53,003 nucleotides of DNA from an uncultured Helicobacter sp. (GTDB lineage Bacteria > Campylobacterota > Campylobacteria > Campylobacterales > Helicobacteraceae), in NCBI GenBank assembly GCA_944325775.1, contig CALVBL010000012.1, forward strand, positions 1-53,003, read 5' to 3'. The notes beneath the pieces were generated by a model. That model saw only the letters and a list, made by a program, of their open reading frames with translations. It did not search any database and was not told the DNA's origin. Position numbers and translations under genes: made by a program. Positions 1-7,690 of the stretch are shown here, piece after piece; positions within the stretch are counted from its first letter, which is position 1; each line of letters begins with the position of its first letter.

Positions 1-601
1 TTTGTCATCATATTTGAAAGCAGCGTGAGCAGCCCATTGCCCATTCTGTGCCAAAAATACAGCACGCGATGGGAATCCCCGCTCACAAAGCGCGAGCCAA
101 AGACTACATCGGCTATGCCTTTTTCAAAGGGCGCGAGAAGCTTTGGATACTCGTTTGGATCGTATTCTAAGTCGGCATCTTGGATGATGACCAGATCGCC
201 GCTAGCGTGTGCTATGCCCGTGCGCAATGCCGCGCCTTTGCCTTGGTTTGTCGTGTGGTAGAGGATTTTGAGCGTTGAGGTGGTGGGGGATTGTGTGATT
301 TTTGGGGATTGTGGAGTGGGGTTGTTAGCTGCCCCCCCCCAATTTGACTTAAACAGCCCACATCTAGGGCGTGTGTGGATTGCGCAGCGTTGCTTGTCAT
401 AAGGGATTGCAAAATCTCTCTCGTGCCGTCCTTTGAGCAGTCATCGACTACGATGATTTCTTTGTGGTAGGGGATATCGACATTTTGCACGACATCAAGA
501 ATGCGCGTGATCGTCTCTTTTTCATTATAACAGGGTATGACGATAGAAAGTGTGCTAGGGTGTGTGGATTCTGCATTGTGGTGGGTGGCGAATTCTCTCA
601 T
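1..601 (-). CDS. Family 2 glycosyltransferase, frame broken at a poly-G tract (phase-off allele, partial)
   Basis: The reading frame starts at the ATG at 601 and runs left. It shows the GT2 nucleotide-sugar fold: SIVIPCYNEKET (residues 19-30) and VVDDCSKDGT (51-60). A run of nine G on the minus strand (340-332) follows, and this frame then stops at 212. The neighbouring frame is open from the G run to the window edge and carries the rest of the family: KILYHTTNQGKGAALRTG, then the DxD-type QDADLEYDP, then FGSRFVSGD. Ten or seven G would join the two halves; nine does not. The closest family type is the DPM1/polyprenyl-phosphate glycosyltransferase group, which transfers a sugar to a lipid or surface glycan. 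About 40 low-complexity residues around the tract are extra relative to normal family members. The gene continues past base 1. It could be a decayed pseudogene, but the open downstream frame argues for reversible switching. Confidence 0.85.
332..340 (-). repeat. Poly-G tract (G9 on the coding strand)
   Basis: Nine consecutive C on the plus strand give G9 in the coding strand of the glycosyltransferase. Long G/C runs inside surface-glycan genes are the usual slipped-strand switch in Helicobacter and Campylobacter. At nine residues the gene is out of frame; adding one G or losing two restores a single open frame with no stop codon through the tract. Confidence 0.85.
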
Positions 602-694
602 TATAGACCTTTGGGCGAAATGATGAAGCGGATATTGTAGTGCAAAAAGCTTTAAAGAAGCTTAGGGTAAGGGCATTACAGAATCTTTAAGATC

Positions 695-1717
695 TCAATC
701 CATGCTCGTGCGCTTATTGAGATGTATCAGCTGTGGCAGCTCTTGATCAATATATTCCTGTCCGAAAAACTCCTCAATACGCGTGCGAGATTCTATAGGG
801 TCACTCATCGTATTGACGATGTTTCGAAACTCGCTCGCGCCCGGATAACTCTTGCTGTATGCGTGCAGATTTTTGCGAAACATCACCACGCCCCTCGCGC
901 CATAAAACTCCACCATTTTATCAAAGTGCTCCAAAATCAAGTCTTTACGCACGATAGGTGGGATTTCACTGGTATTATGCGCGATCTGCCAGAAAATCCA
1001 CGGAGCCTTGATCGCGGCTCTGCCTATCATCACGCCATTTGCGCCTGTGATCTCTAACACCCTTTTGGCATCAGCTGCACTTGCGATCTCGCCATTGGCG
1101 ATGAGCGGTATGTTGATGCGTTGTTTGATGGCTGCGATGCTATCATAATCGATCTTGTCTTTTTTGTAGCCATCACTGCGTGTGCGTCCATGTATCACGA
1201 CATAATCGACATTACAATCATTGAGGGCTGCGGCGATCTCTAGGGGAATTTTTTTGTCAAACCCTAGGCGGAGCTTGAGGCTTAAGTAGGGCTTAGTGCT
1301 GGTTTGTTTGATGAGGTTTGCGATGCGCACAAGAAGCGAGAGATCTTTGAGCAAGCCGCTGCCATTGCCGTGATTGGCGACTTTGGGTGCGGGACAGCCG
1401 CAGTTAAGATCAATGATATCTATGCCCTCTTGAGTGTTTAGAATCTCCACCGCGGCGCGCACGACTTCTGGCTTAGAGCCGGCTATTTGCACGGCATAGG
1501 GGGATTCTATGGGGGATTTTTCTACCATTTTGAGCGTTTTTCTGTTGGCATACACCAGTGCGTGCGAGCTTATCATCTCGCTTACCGTGATATCCACGCC
1601 AAATTTTTTCACCACCGAGCGAAAGGGTAAATCTGTGTAGCCCGCCAAGGGCGCTAGCATAAGGAGATTCTCAAATATGATAGATTTAGTTGCGTTGCTT
1701 GTAGTCAAAATAATCAA
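695..1717 (-). CDS. dusB: tRNA-dihydrouridine synthase, DusB-like
   Basis: An FMN-dependent enzyme that reduces uridine to dihydrouridine in tRNA D-loops. The 340-residue product has the family signatures: MLAPLAGYTDLPFR (20-33, FMN site), LNCGCPAPKV with the catalytic cysteine at about 108, VIHGRTR (174-180), and ANGEI followed by GVMIGRAA for phosphate binding. Its length suits the DusB/Dus group. The first codon is TTG at 1717, closely preceded by AAGGA. A second TTG nine bases on, or the ATG of MLAPLAG, could be the true start. The gene begins inside the last 32 bases of nspC, so the two are probably co-transcribed. Which uridines it modifies cannot be told from sequence. Confidence 0.9.
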   Translation of the reverse strand: MIILTTSNATKSIIFENLLMLAPLAGYTDLPFRSVVKKFGVDITVSEMISSHALVYANRKTLKMVEKSPIESPYAVQIAGSKPEVVRAAVEILNTQEGIDIIDLNCGCPAPKVANHGNGSGLLKDLSLLVRIANLIKQTSTKPYLSLKLRLGFDKKIPLEIAAALNDCNVDYVVIHGRTRSDGYKKDKIDYDSIAAIKQRINIPLIANGEIASAADAKRVLEITGANGVMIGRAAIKAPWIFWQIAHNTSEIPPIVRKDLILEHFDKMVEFYGARGVVMFRKNLHAYSKSYPGASEFRNIVNTMSDPIESRTRIEEFFGQEYIDQELPQLIHLNKRTSMD

Positions 1718-2888
1718 ATTCCTTTAGTTTGTGAAATACACCATTTTGGATTACGCCAAGAGAGGGGAGCGGCACGCCATTGAAAGTGTTGTTTTTGACG
1801 ATGGTGTAGTGTAGCATATCTTCAAATATGACTTTATCTCCCACATTTAGGGGTGTCTTAAAGCTAAAATCCCCAATCACATCGCCCGCCAAGCAAGTGG
1901 GACCTCCAAAGCGATAACGATATACCCCCACGCCCTCGCCTAGATCGGATTCTATAATGCCATCGCTAAGCTTGCAAACACTCGGTCTATAAGGCATTTC
2001 AAGGCAATCTGGCATATGCGCGCTTGCACTCACATCAAGAATGGCGATTGGGCTTTGGTTTTGCACGATGTCAATGACTTCACCAATCAAGAAGCCCACC
2101 TGCCAGCCCACTGCCTCACCGGGCTCTAAAAAGACTTCCATATCATATCGCGCCCTAAAATCTCGCACAAGGCTTATGAGGAGATTCACATCATAGTCTT
2201 TGCGTGTGATGTGGTGTCCTCCACCGAAATTCACCCATTGCCTGCCTTCGAGATAGCGCCCAAAATGCTCGATAAAATGGGGCAACGTGCGCTGCAGAGC
2301 ATCGGCATTCTGCTCACAATGTGTGTGAAAATGCAAGCCCTCAATACCCTCTAGCCCAAACTTCTGCACGCCTTTGGTAAATTCACTGGGGATAATGCCA
2401 AGCCGCGAGTTTGGCGCACATGGATTATAAATCTCGGGGGTAACCTCGCTATAGAGGGGATTGACCCGAAGCCCCACACTGATATGGAGTGCTGGATTTG
2501 TGGCATTGTGCGTATCGATGGTGGGCTTAAATCGCTGCCATTGCGCAAAAGAATTAAAAATAATATGCGTCGCATAGGGCAGGAGCGAATCTATCTCTTT
2601 ATACGCAGGGCTAAATACGCATACTTCTTTGCCTTGCTCTCTTCCACCTATCTCTTCATAGCCCAAACGCGCCTCATACAGCCCGCTTGCGGTGCTGCCA
2701 CTTAGGTTCTCACGCACTTCTTGGAAACATCGCCAAAACGCATAGCCTTTAAGTGCAAGGAGGATCTTCGCGCCACTCTCGCGCTGCACAGATTCTAAGA
2801 GATTGAGATTAGCGATCAGTTTATCACGCTCTAGCACATAGCAGGGGGTGCGTATGGTTTGTAGAGAATCTGGAGTGGATTGTATCAT
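1686..2888 (-). CDS. nspC: Carboxynorspermidine/carboxyspermidine decarboxylase
   Basis: A PLP enzyme of the alanine-racemase/ornithine-decarboxylase fold that removes CO2 from carboxy(nor)spermidine, the last step of the alternative spermidine pathway used by Campylobacterota. At 400 residues it has the expected length. The Schiff-base lysine lies in LLALKGYA (K47), the substrate loop in HFHTHCEQNAD, the PLP phosphate glycines in NFGGGHH, and a conserved EPGEAVG motif follows. The gene lies between cheV and the dihydrouridine synthase, and the cheV-nspC pairing is as I recall it in H. pylori. The aguB gene at 28440-29315 feeds the same polyamine route upstream. Confidence 0.93.
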   Translation of the reverse strand: MIQSTPDSLQTIRTPCYVLERDKLIANLNLLESVQRESGAKILLALKGYAFWRCFQEVRENLSGSTASGLYEARLGYEEIGGREQGKEVCVFSPAYKEIDSLLPYATHIIFNSFAQWQRFKPTIDTHNATNPALHISVGLRVNPLYSEVTPEIYNPCAPNSRLGIIPSEFTKGVQKFGLEGIEGLHFHTHCEQNADALQRTLPHFIEHFGRYLEGRQWVNFGGGHHITRKDYDVNLLISLVRDFRARYDMEVFLEPGEAVGWQVGFLIGEVIDIVQNQSPIAILDVSASAHMPDCLEMPYRPSVCKLSDGIIESDLGEGVGVYRYRFGGPTCLAGDVIGDFSFKTPLNVGDKVIFEDMLHYTIVKNNTFNGVPLPSLGVIQNGVFHKLKEFDYFDYKQRN

Positions 2889-2911
2889 CGTGAGATGGGG
2901 TAAGGGGAGTG

Positions 2912-3880
2912 CTATCGAAGCATAAATTGCTTGATAGCTGCCTCGATTTGCACAGGGTTTGATTTAGAGATGAACTCATCGGCATTGAGGCTGCGCGCCA
3001 TATCTTCGTTGCTACTGCCACTCATAGAGGAATTCACGACAATCGGGATATGCGCGGTGGCAGCGTTTGCCTTGACTTGCTTGATCACTTCAAAGCCGCT
3101 GACTTCTGGCATTTCTAAGTCGGTGATAATCATACCTATAGTGTTGATATCCGTCGTGGGCGCGAATATATAATCAAGCAACTTGCGTCCATTCACGAAA
3201 TCGTAATGCACCACGCCGATGCGGTTTAGGATTACCTGCATCGTGCGCAATACGCTTGGGCTATCGTCTGCTAGCAAGATGGACTTAGTCGCTTGGACTT
3301 GTGAGACTTTTTGCATTTCTTCTTCTTTTTCTTTTTCTATCCATGGGAATACATCGGTAAGCATTTTCTCGATATCCACCACCTGCACCAATCGCCCATC
3401 AAAATAGCGTGTGCGGCTCACAAGCTTGCCGTTTTGTCCATTGCCCCCTACGCCTACACTCTGCTCGATCTCTGTCCATTTTTTGTTGAGGATTCTATCA
3501 GCTTCGTAGATTCTCACGCCTATGGTCCAGCGTGAAAACTCACAAATCATAATGATATCATCTTCGCCCTTATTGCGTTTGATAGAATACGGGCGCAAAT
3601 CCCTGCCCCTCTGACGCGCATCGTAATAAAACCATTTTTTCATATCAATGAGAGGAATAGTCAGATCGCGGATAGTGATAAGCCCCTCCACAAGTGTGTT
3701 TGGCTCGTGGCTCACGATGGTAAGTGCACCATTGTATTTGATCACTTCGCGGATTTTAAAGACATTGACAGCGTATAAATCCCTATCTTTTTCTAAGCGG
3801 AAACATAATAACTGCAACTCGTTGTTTTTGTGTAGGCTGGTTACTTGATCGATTTTAGACATACTCGCAGACATACTCAC
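2912..3880 (-). CDS. cheV: Chemotaxis coupling protein CheV (CheW plus receiver)
   Basis: Couples chemoreceptors to the CheA kinase at the membrane-associated array and adjusts signalling through a phosphorylatable domain. The CheW domain covers about residues 20-175. An acidic, Glu/Lys-rich linker (181-190) follows, then a receiver domain with acidic pair D205-D206, phospho-acceptor D254 (ITDLEMP) and K306. Total length is 322. The start is uncertain: GTG at 3880 or in-frame ATGs at 3874 and 3862. The opening KIDQVTSLHKNNELQLLCFRL resembles H. pylori CheV1 from memory. Helicobacter usually carries several CheV paralogues; only one is seen here. Confidence 0.92.
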   Translation of the reverse strand: MSMSASMSKIDQVTSLHKNNELQLLCFRLEKDRDLYAVNVFKIREVIKYNGALTIVSHEPNTLVEGLITIRDLTIPLIDMKKWFYYDARQRGRDLRPYSIKRNKGEDDIIMICEFSRWTIGVRIYEADRILNKKWTEIEQSVGVGGNGQNGKLVSRTRYFDGRLVQVVDIEKMLTDVFPWIEKEKEEEMQKVSQVQATKSILLADDSPSVLRTMQVILNRIGVVHYDFVNGRKLLDYIFAPTTDINTIGMIITDLEMPEVSGFEVIKQVKANAATAHIPIVVNSSMSGSSNEDMARSLNADEFISKSNPVQIEAAIKQFMLR

Positions 3881-3946
3881 TTCGCGCCCCTTTCTTGCTC
3901 TTAAAATTCTTTAATTGTAGCACAACATCGGCAAAAAAATCCTTAG

Positions 3947-5218
3947 TTACTGACACAAATCCAGTGATTTGGCGTGCTTGCTTAGCTCCTCATCACTGGG
4001 GATCTCTTCCTTTGGAATCTTAGCAAACACCTCTTTTGCTTTTTTGCAATGCTTCTGCTTGTAATATCCCCACGCTAGTGAATCTAAATATGCCACATTA
4101 TCGGGCGAGATTTCTAGGGCTTTTTGCACATATGCGATGCCTTGCTCGATATCAAGATCCAAATCGATGAGTAAAAATCCTGCGAAGTTATAAAATAGCC
4201 CGAGATTTTCTCTTTGCAAACTATCTGGCACGCTGTCTTTTTGGATAAGATCGATAGCTTTTTGCATATCTTGCAGCACGGGCAGCACCTCTTTGGGATT
4301 TGTTTTGTTTGACAAAGTCTCAAACCTATACATCTGGGCAAACCCCAAATACATAGGCTGCTTAGAGTTTTTATACACATCTAGAGCCATTTTGTAGGCA
4401 TTGGCATAGTCTTTGGTCTGCACATAGAGATTAAAGAGAATCTTAGGATCAAAGGGATAGCGTGAGGCAATCTCTAGGGCTTGGTTATATTTTTGGCGCA
4501 TCGAGTAGATATAGATGAGATTCTGTGCATTGGCGATCGTGGGCTCATCGTCGTAACGTTTTTTGAAGATAGATTCTATCTTATCGCCTTGCATAGCTTT
4601 GGCATAGATCTGTATCGCCATCGCACACAGATCGCCCTCACATTCGTTCTCTTGCAGATATGAATCTAGTAGCTCTATGCCCTTTTGGTATTGTTGAGTT
4701 TGCCCATACAAAACCACGAGCTTTTGTAGCACTTCTGGGGATTTGGTCTCTTCATAGAGTAGTTGAAACTCCTTAATGGCGTTGGACAGATCCCCAAGAC
4801 CCGCATATATCACGCCTAGTGCGTTATGTATAATGGGTGTGTCTTCTTGTGCGGCGATCTTTTGGGCTATGGGTAGGGCTTGGCTTGGGTTGTTGGTCTT
4901 GAGATACACATCAAGCAGGGCTTTTTCTATCTCTAGATCCTCCTCTAAGTTTTCTTTTTGCACCGCACGTTTGTAGTCTTGTATGTAGATTAGCACGACA
5001 TTTGGTTGCTCAAAGCGTGTTGAGAGCAAAATACTCTCTTTGAGATATTGAAGTTTTTTTGTCTCATCATAGAGCACGAGATATGTATCACGTGCCTCTG
5101 CGATCTTACCCTGATCTTGCAAATCCAGCGCTCTAAACATATACTCTTCTTCATCAAACGCCCCAAAAGCTACACTTAAGCTAAGTAACAAAGCTAGCAA
5201 GATTCTATTCAGATTCAC
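3947..5218 (-). CDS. Secreted tetratricopeptide-repeat protein
   Basis: A 423-residue protein starting with a clear signal peptide (MNLNRILLALLLSLSVAFG), so it acts in the periplasm or envelope. The rest is a chain of helical repeats of TPR spacing, for example DLQDQGKIAEARDTYLVLY near the start and KALEISPDNVAYLDSLAWG near the end. TPRs are scaffolds, so no enzymatic role is implied. The start overlaps the end of the upstream cysteine-cluster gene by 14 bases, placing it last in a four-gene run (7499 to 3947). I do not recognise a named orthologue. Confidence 0.8.
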   Translation of the reverse strand: MNLNRILLALLLSLSVAFGAFDEEEYMFRALDLQDQGKIAEARDTYLVLYDETKKLQYLKESILLSTRFEQPNVVLIYIQDYKRAVQKENLEEDLEIEKALLDVYLKTNNPSQALPIAQKIAAQEDTPIIHNALGVIYAGLGDLSNAIKEFQLLYEETKSPEVLQKLVVLYGQTQQYQKGIELLDSYLQENECEGDLCAMAIQIYAKAMQGDKIESIFKKRYDDEPTIANAQNLIYIYSMRQKYNQALEIASRYPFDPKILFNLYVQTKDYANAYKMALDVYKNSKQPMYLGFAQMYRFETLSNKTNPKEVLPVLQDMQKAIDLIQKDSVPDSLQRENLGLFYNFAGFLLIDLDLDIEQGIAYVQKALEISPDNVAYLDSLAWGYYKQKHCKKAKEVFAKIPKEEIPSDEELSKHAKSLDLCQ

Positions 5219-5603
5219 ATCGCACTCCTATACATTCTTGTTGCAAGATTGCAAAATCTTCGGGGCTAAGATTTTCAAGCTTATACCCTTCCCAAAATGG
5301 AAAGTCTCTGCATTGCTTGGGACGCTTGGCATAAATACTGCATTTGCCTTGGTGATAAAACACACATGCCACCCCATCGCTACAAGGCTTTTCAAGAAAT
5401 GAGAATCTATAGCCCACTTTGCGCACAAATTTAGAGCTAAATTCCTCAAATTCCATACCAAGCATCTGGGCAATATCAAGCATTTCATCAATCTTAACAA
5501 AGATATAGCCCTCGCTACCTGTGCAGCATTTGCCACCGCACACCACGCATTTGTCTGGATCAAAAGAGAATCCAAATCCTTCTTTTCTAACGATACTCAT
5601 CAA
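5205..5603 (-). CDS. YkgJ-family cysteine cluster protein
   Basis: A short protein (132 residues, or 131 from the second Met) of the YkgJ/UPF0153 zinc- or iron-binding family. The cysteine pattern is CVVCGGKCC (19-27), then PCSDGVAC, then GKCSIYAKRPKQCRDFPFW, which is the family hallmark. The function of the family is unknown; the cysteines probably bind metal. The gene overlaps its upstream neighbour by 17 bases and its downstream neighbour by 14, so translation is likely coupled across the cluster. There is no signal peptide, so it is cytoplasmic although its two nearest neighbours are exported. Confidence 0.85.
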   Translation of the reverse strand: MMSIVRKEGFGFSFDPDKCVVCGGKCCTGSEGYIFVKIDEMLDIAQMLGMEFEEFSSKFVRKVGYRFSFLEKPCSDGVACVFYHQGKCSIYAKRPKQCRDFPFWEGYKLENLSPEDFAILQQECIGVRCESE

Positions 5604-6804
5604 ATCTCTTTCCAGAAAACTTGTAGATTTTGTTGATGTAATTGACTTGATTGTCTAAGAATCTCTCGCTAAAAAATCTCTCCTGCTCGGATAGCTGATC
5701 GCCTAGCAGCAGCTCCACACCTATGGCAGTGGCATAGCTCACCCAATTATACTTCAGATCTCGCCCTAGTAGGGAAGCATATTCTAAAAGCCGTGGATTG
5801 ATATTTGAGATGACATTGACGACATAGAGCTCTTGCTTATCGGTAGAATGCACGGAGTTTAGGAGCGCTGAGTCGTAATTGACTTGTGTGGAAAACATCT
5901 TTTTGGGCTTGGCATTGCTTATGAGCATTTGTGAGAGGATAAGCCCGGTGCGCGCACCAGAGGTATTGAACATCACGACATTGGATTGGAGATAGGGTTC
6001 TTGTTGTTTGAGTATAGAGCTAAAGCGCTTGGCAGTGGTTGAATCTATGTTTTGCTCATAGATGATATCCACATTTTTGGTGCGCAGAAGTGAGCCTAGA
6101 TATTGTCCTGTGGGCGAATTGTCGTTGTAGGCGACTATCTTTTCGCCTTGAGCGAGATTGACAAGAAGCTCGATTTGGCTTTCATAATCCACACCGCCAA
6201 AATACAAGTGTTTTGGGGTTTTTGTGATGTTGAGCTGGTGGATATTGATAGTGGGCAGATAGACTGGCACGCTGATTTTGATATTGGTAGCGAGCTCCAT
6301 CGCGCCTTTGGTAGTGAAGATTCCGATCACAAAATCACTCTGTGCGTCTATAGCGCGCTCATAAGCTTGCTGGATAGCTTGTGTGTCCTCTGTATCGGTG
6401 TTAAAGACTTCAAAGCTAAAATCCCCGCCACGCGTCATAAGGTATGAGAGGATAATATCAATGCTTTCGCTAAAATACCTGCCTATAACCTTTTTTGGCA
6501 TCAGTAGGGCAAGCTTGACTTTGGCTAGATTGCCATTTGAGACACTAGGGGGTATATCAAGGATCGATAGTTCTTGTAGAGCTAGAGTGAGTTTGGCACG
6601 CAGATCGGAGTCTTGCTCATCTTGGAATCTCCCGATAAACGAAAAATACAAGCCCTCATCATAGAGCTTATTTAAGCAACGTTTATCGCATGATCCCACT
6701 TCGAGATTGATGATTTCTTGTTTGGGTAGAGGCAGGGGTGAGATGATATAGCTCTTTGCCCATAATCCCATACATATCAAACAGCTAATGACAAAAATTC
6801 TCAT
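5587..6804 (-). CDS. Periplasmic protein with a type 1 periplasmic-binding (LpoA-like) fold
   Basis: A 405-residue product with an N-terminal signal sequence (MRIFVISCLICMGLWAKSY). The body reads like a substrate-binding lobe pair: VKLALLMPKKVIGRYFSESI, then ATNIKISVPVYLPTINIHQL, then KIVAYNDNSPTGQYLGSLL. This is the pattern of leucine-binding or LpoA-type folds. No lipobox is evident. There is no transporter gene beside it, so a structural or regulatory role at the cell wall is as likely as ligand uptake. It overlaps its upstream neighbour by 4 bases and its downstream neighbour by 17. I infer only the fold. Confidence 0.6.
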   Translation of the reverse strand: MRIFVISCLICMGLWAKSYIISPLPLPKQEIINLEVGSCDKRCLNKLYDEGLYFSFIGRFQDEQDSDLRAKLTLALQELSILDIPPSVSNGNLAKVKLALLMPKKVIGRYFSESIDIILSYLMTRGGDFSFEVFNTDTEDTQAIQQAYERAIDAQSDFVIGIFTTKGAMELATNIKISVPVYLPTINIHQLNITKTPKHLYFGGVDYESQIELLVNLAQGEKIVAYNDNSPTGQYLGSLLRTKNVDIIYEQNIDSTTAKRFSSILKQQEPYLQSNVVMFNTSGARTGLILSQMLISNAKPKKMFSTQVNYDSALLNSVHSTDKQELYVVNVISNINPRLLEYASLLGRDLKYNWVSYATAIGVELLLGDQLSEQERFFSERFLDNQVNYINKIYKFSGKRFDEYR

Positions 6805-7499
6805 AGCACTCCCTTAGCGACCAAAAGATGTTGCATAACCTGTGGTTTGAGCGATGGGTTACGCACGATTTCACCTAGCGAATAGGTAAGCAAAAACGAG
6901 CGATTATTATGCCATAAAATTCTCCCATAATCTCTAAAATCCCTCACGCCCTCTACATTCTGCCCTAGCACATATTGCGCACATTCTTGCCCAAAAAGCA
7001 CGATAACTTTGGGTGTGATATGCTCTAACTGTGTGTGCAAAAACCCTATGCACATCGAGACCTCATCGATGTGAGGGGTAGATTCTATGGGGCATTTGAC
7101 CAGTGAGAGGATCGAGCAAGACTGCAGTGGGAGATTGAAGACATTGGTGATCATATTTTGAAGCATAGTCGCGCTTTTGTTGGCGACAAATACGGGCTTA
7201 GCGTGTTTAGAATCTACAAGTGGATTAGCTGTGATGAAGCATACGGAGCTTTGAGGGTTTAAAAATCCACTAAGTCTCTGTGTCGTGAGCTTGGATCGTG
7301 CGCATACATTACAAGATTCAATCATAGAATCTAGCCCATCGCCTTGCTTTGCATTAGTATATCCGCTCATCGCCTTGCGTACAGGGTTTGCGTTCTGTAG
7401 GGCATTGCTCTGGAGCTGCGTGAATGCCTCTCCACACATTTTTTTGAGATACAATCGCTTCAGAGCCAAAAGTTGCCATATTTTTGCGCCCAATCGCAC
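6801..7499 (-). CDS. Degenerate family 4 uracil-DNA glycosylase-like protein
   Basis: A 232-residue protein related to the Fe-S uracil-DNA glycosylases (family 4). The four probable cluster ligands are present and in order: C63 and C66 (CNVC), C136 (LVKCP) and C150 (before the helix ending LEHITPKVIVLFG). The catalytic motifs are not kept. Where the family has a GEAPG-type loop there is TANPLVDS (90-97), and the conserved TYHP of the second motif reads TYSLGEIVRNP. It may therefore bind DNA or a cluster without normal base excision. It opens the four-gene run ending at 3947. The initiation codon is uncertain, as the first 55 residues are not conserved-looking. Confidence 0.7.
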   Translation of the reverse strand: MRLGAKIWQLLALKRLYLKKMCGEAFTQLQSNALQNANPVRKAMSGYTNAKQGDGLDSMIESCNVCARSKLTTQRLSGFLNPQSSVCFITANPLVDSKHAKPVFVANKSATMLQNMITNVFNLPLQSCSILSLVKCPIESTPHIDEVSMCIGFLHTQLEHITPKVIVLFGQECAQYVLGQNVEGVRDFRDYGRILWHNNRSFLLTYSLGEIVRNPSLKPQVMQHLLVAKGVL

Positions 7500-7606
7500 T
7501 CCTTTGGGGATAAGATTTGCGCACTATTATAGCAAATAACATCGTTGATTGTTGTAGATTCTACTATTTGAGTTGTGAATATGCGCACGGATTTGTCAGA
7601 TTCATA

Positions 7607-7632
7607 GAGTTTTTATAAAAACTCCTTATAAT
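7607..7632 (+). promoter_or_regulatory. pycB promoter with overlapping palindrome
   Basis: A -10 hexamer TATAAT lies at 7627-7632, about 58 bases before the pycB ATG. Directly upstream is a perfect 18-base palindrome (7607-7624: GAGTTTTTA and its complement) that occupies the -35/spacer region. A dimeric repressor bound there would block the promoter, so this is a candidate operator. No -35 consensus is visible, which is usual in Helicobacter. Confidence 0.5.
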
Positions 7633-7690
7633 GTATTATAAACACACAAAATACAACCAAAATACACACACAATTTTGAAAGGTGGGATT

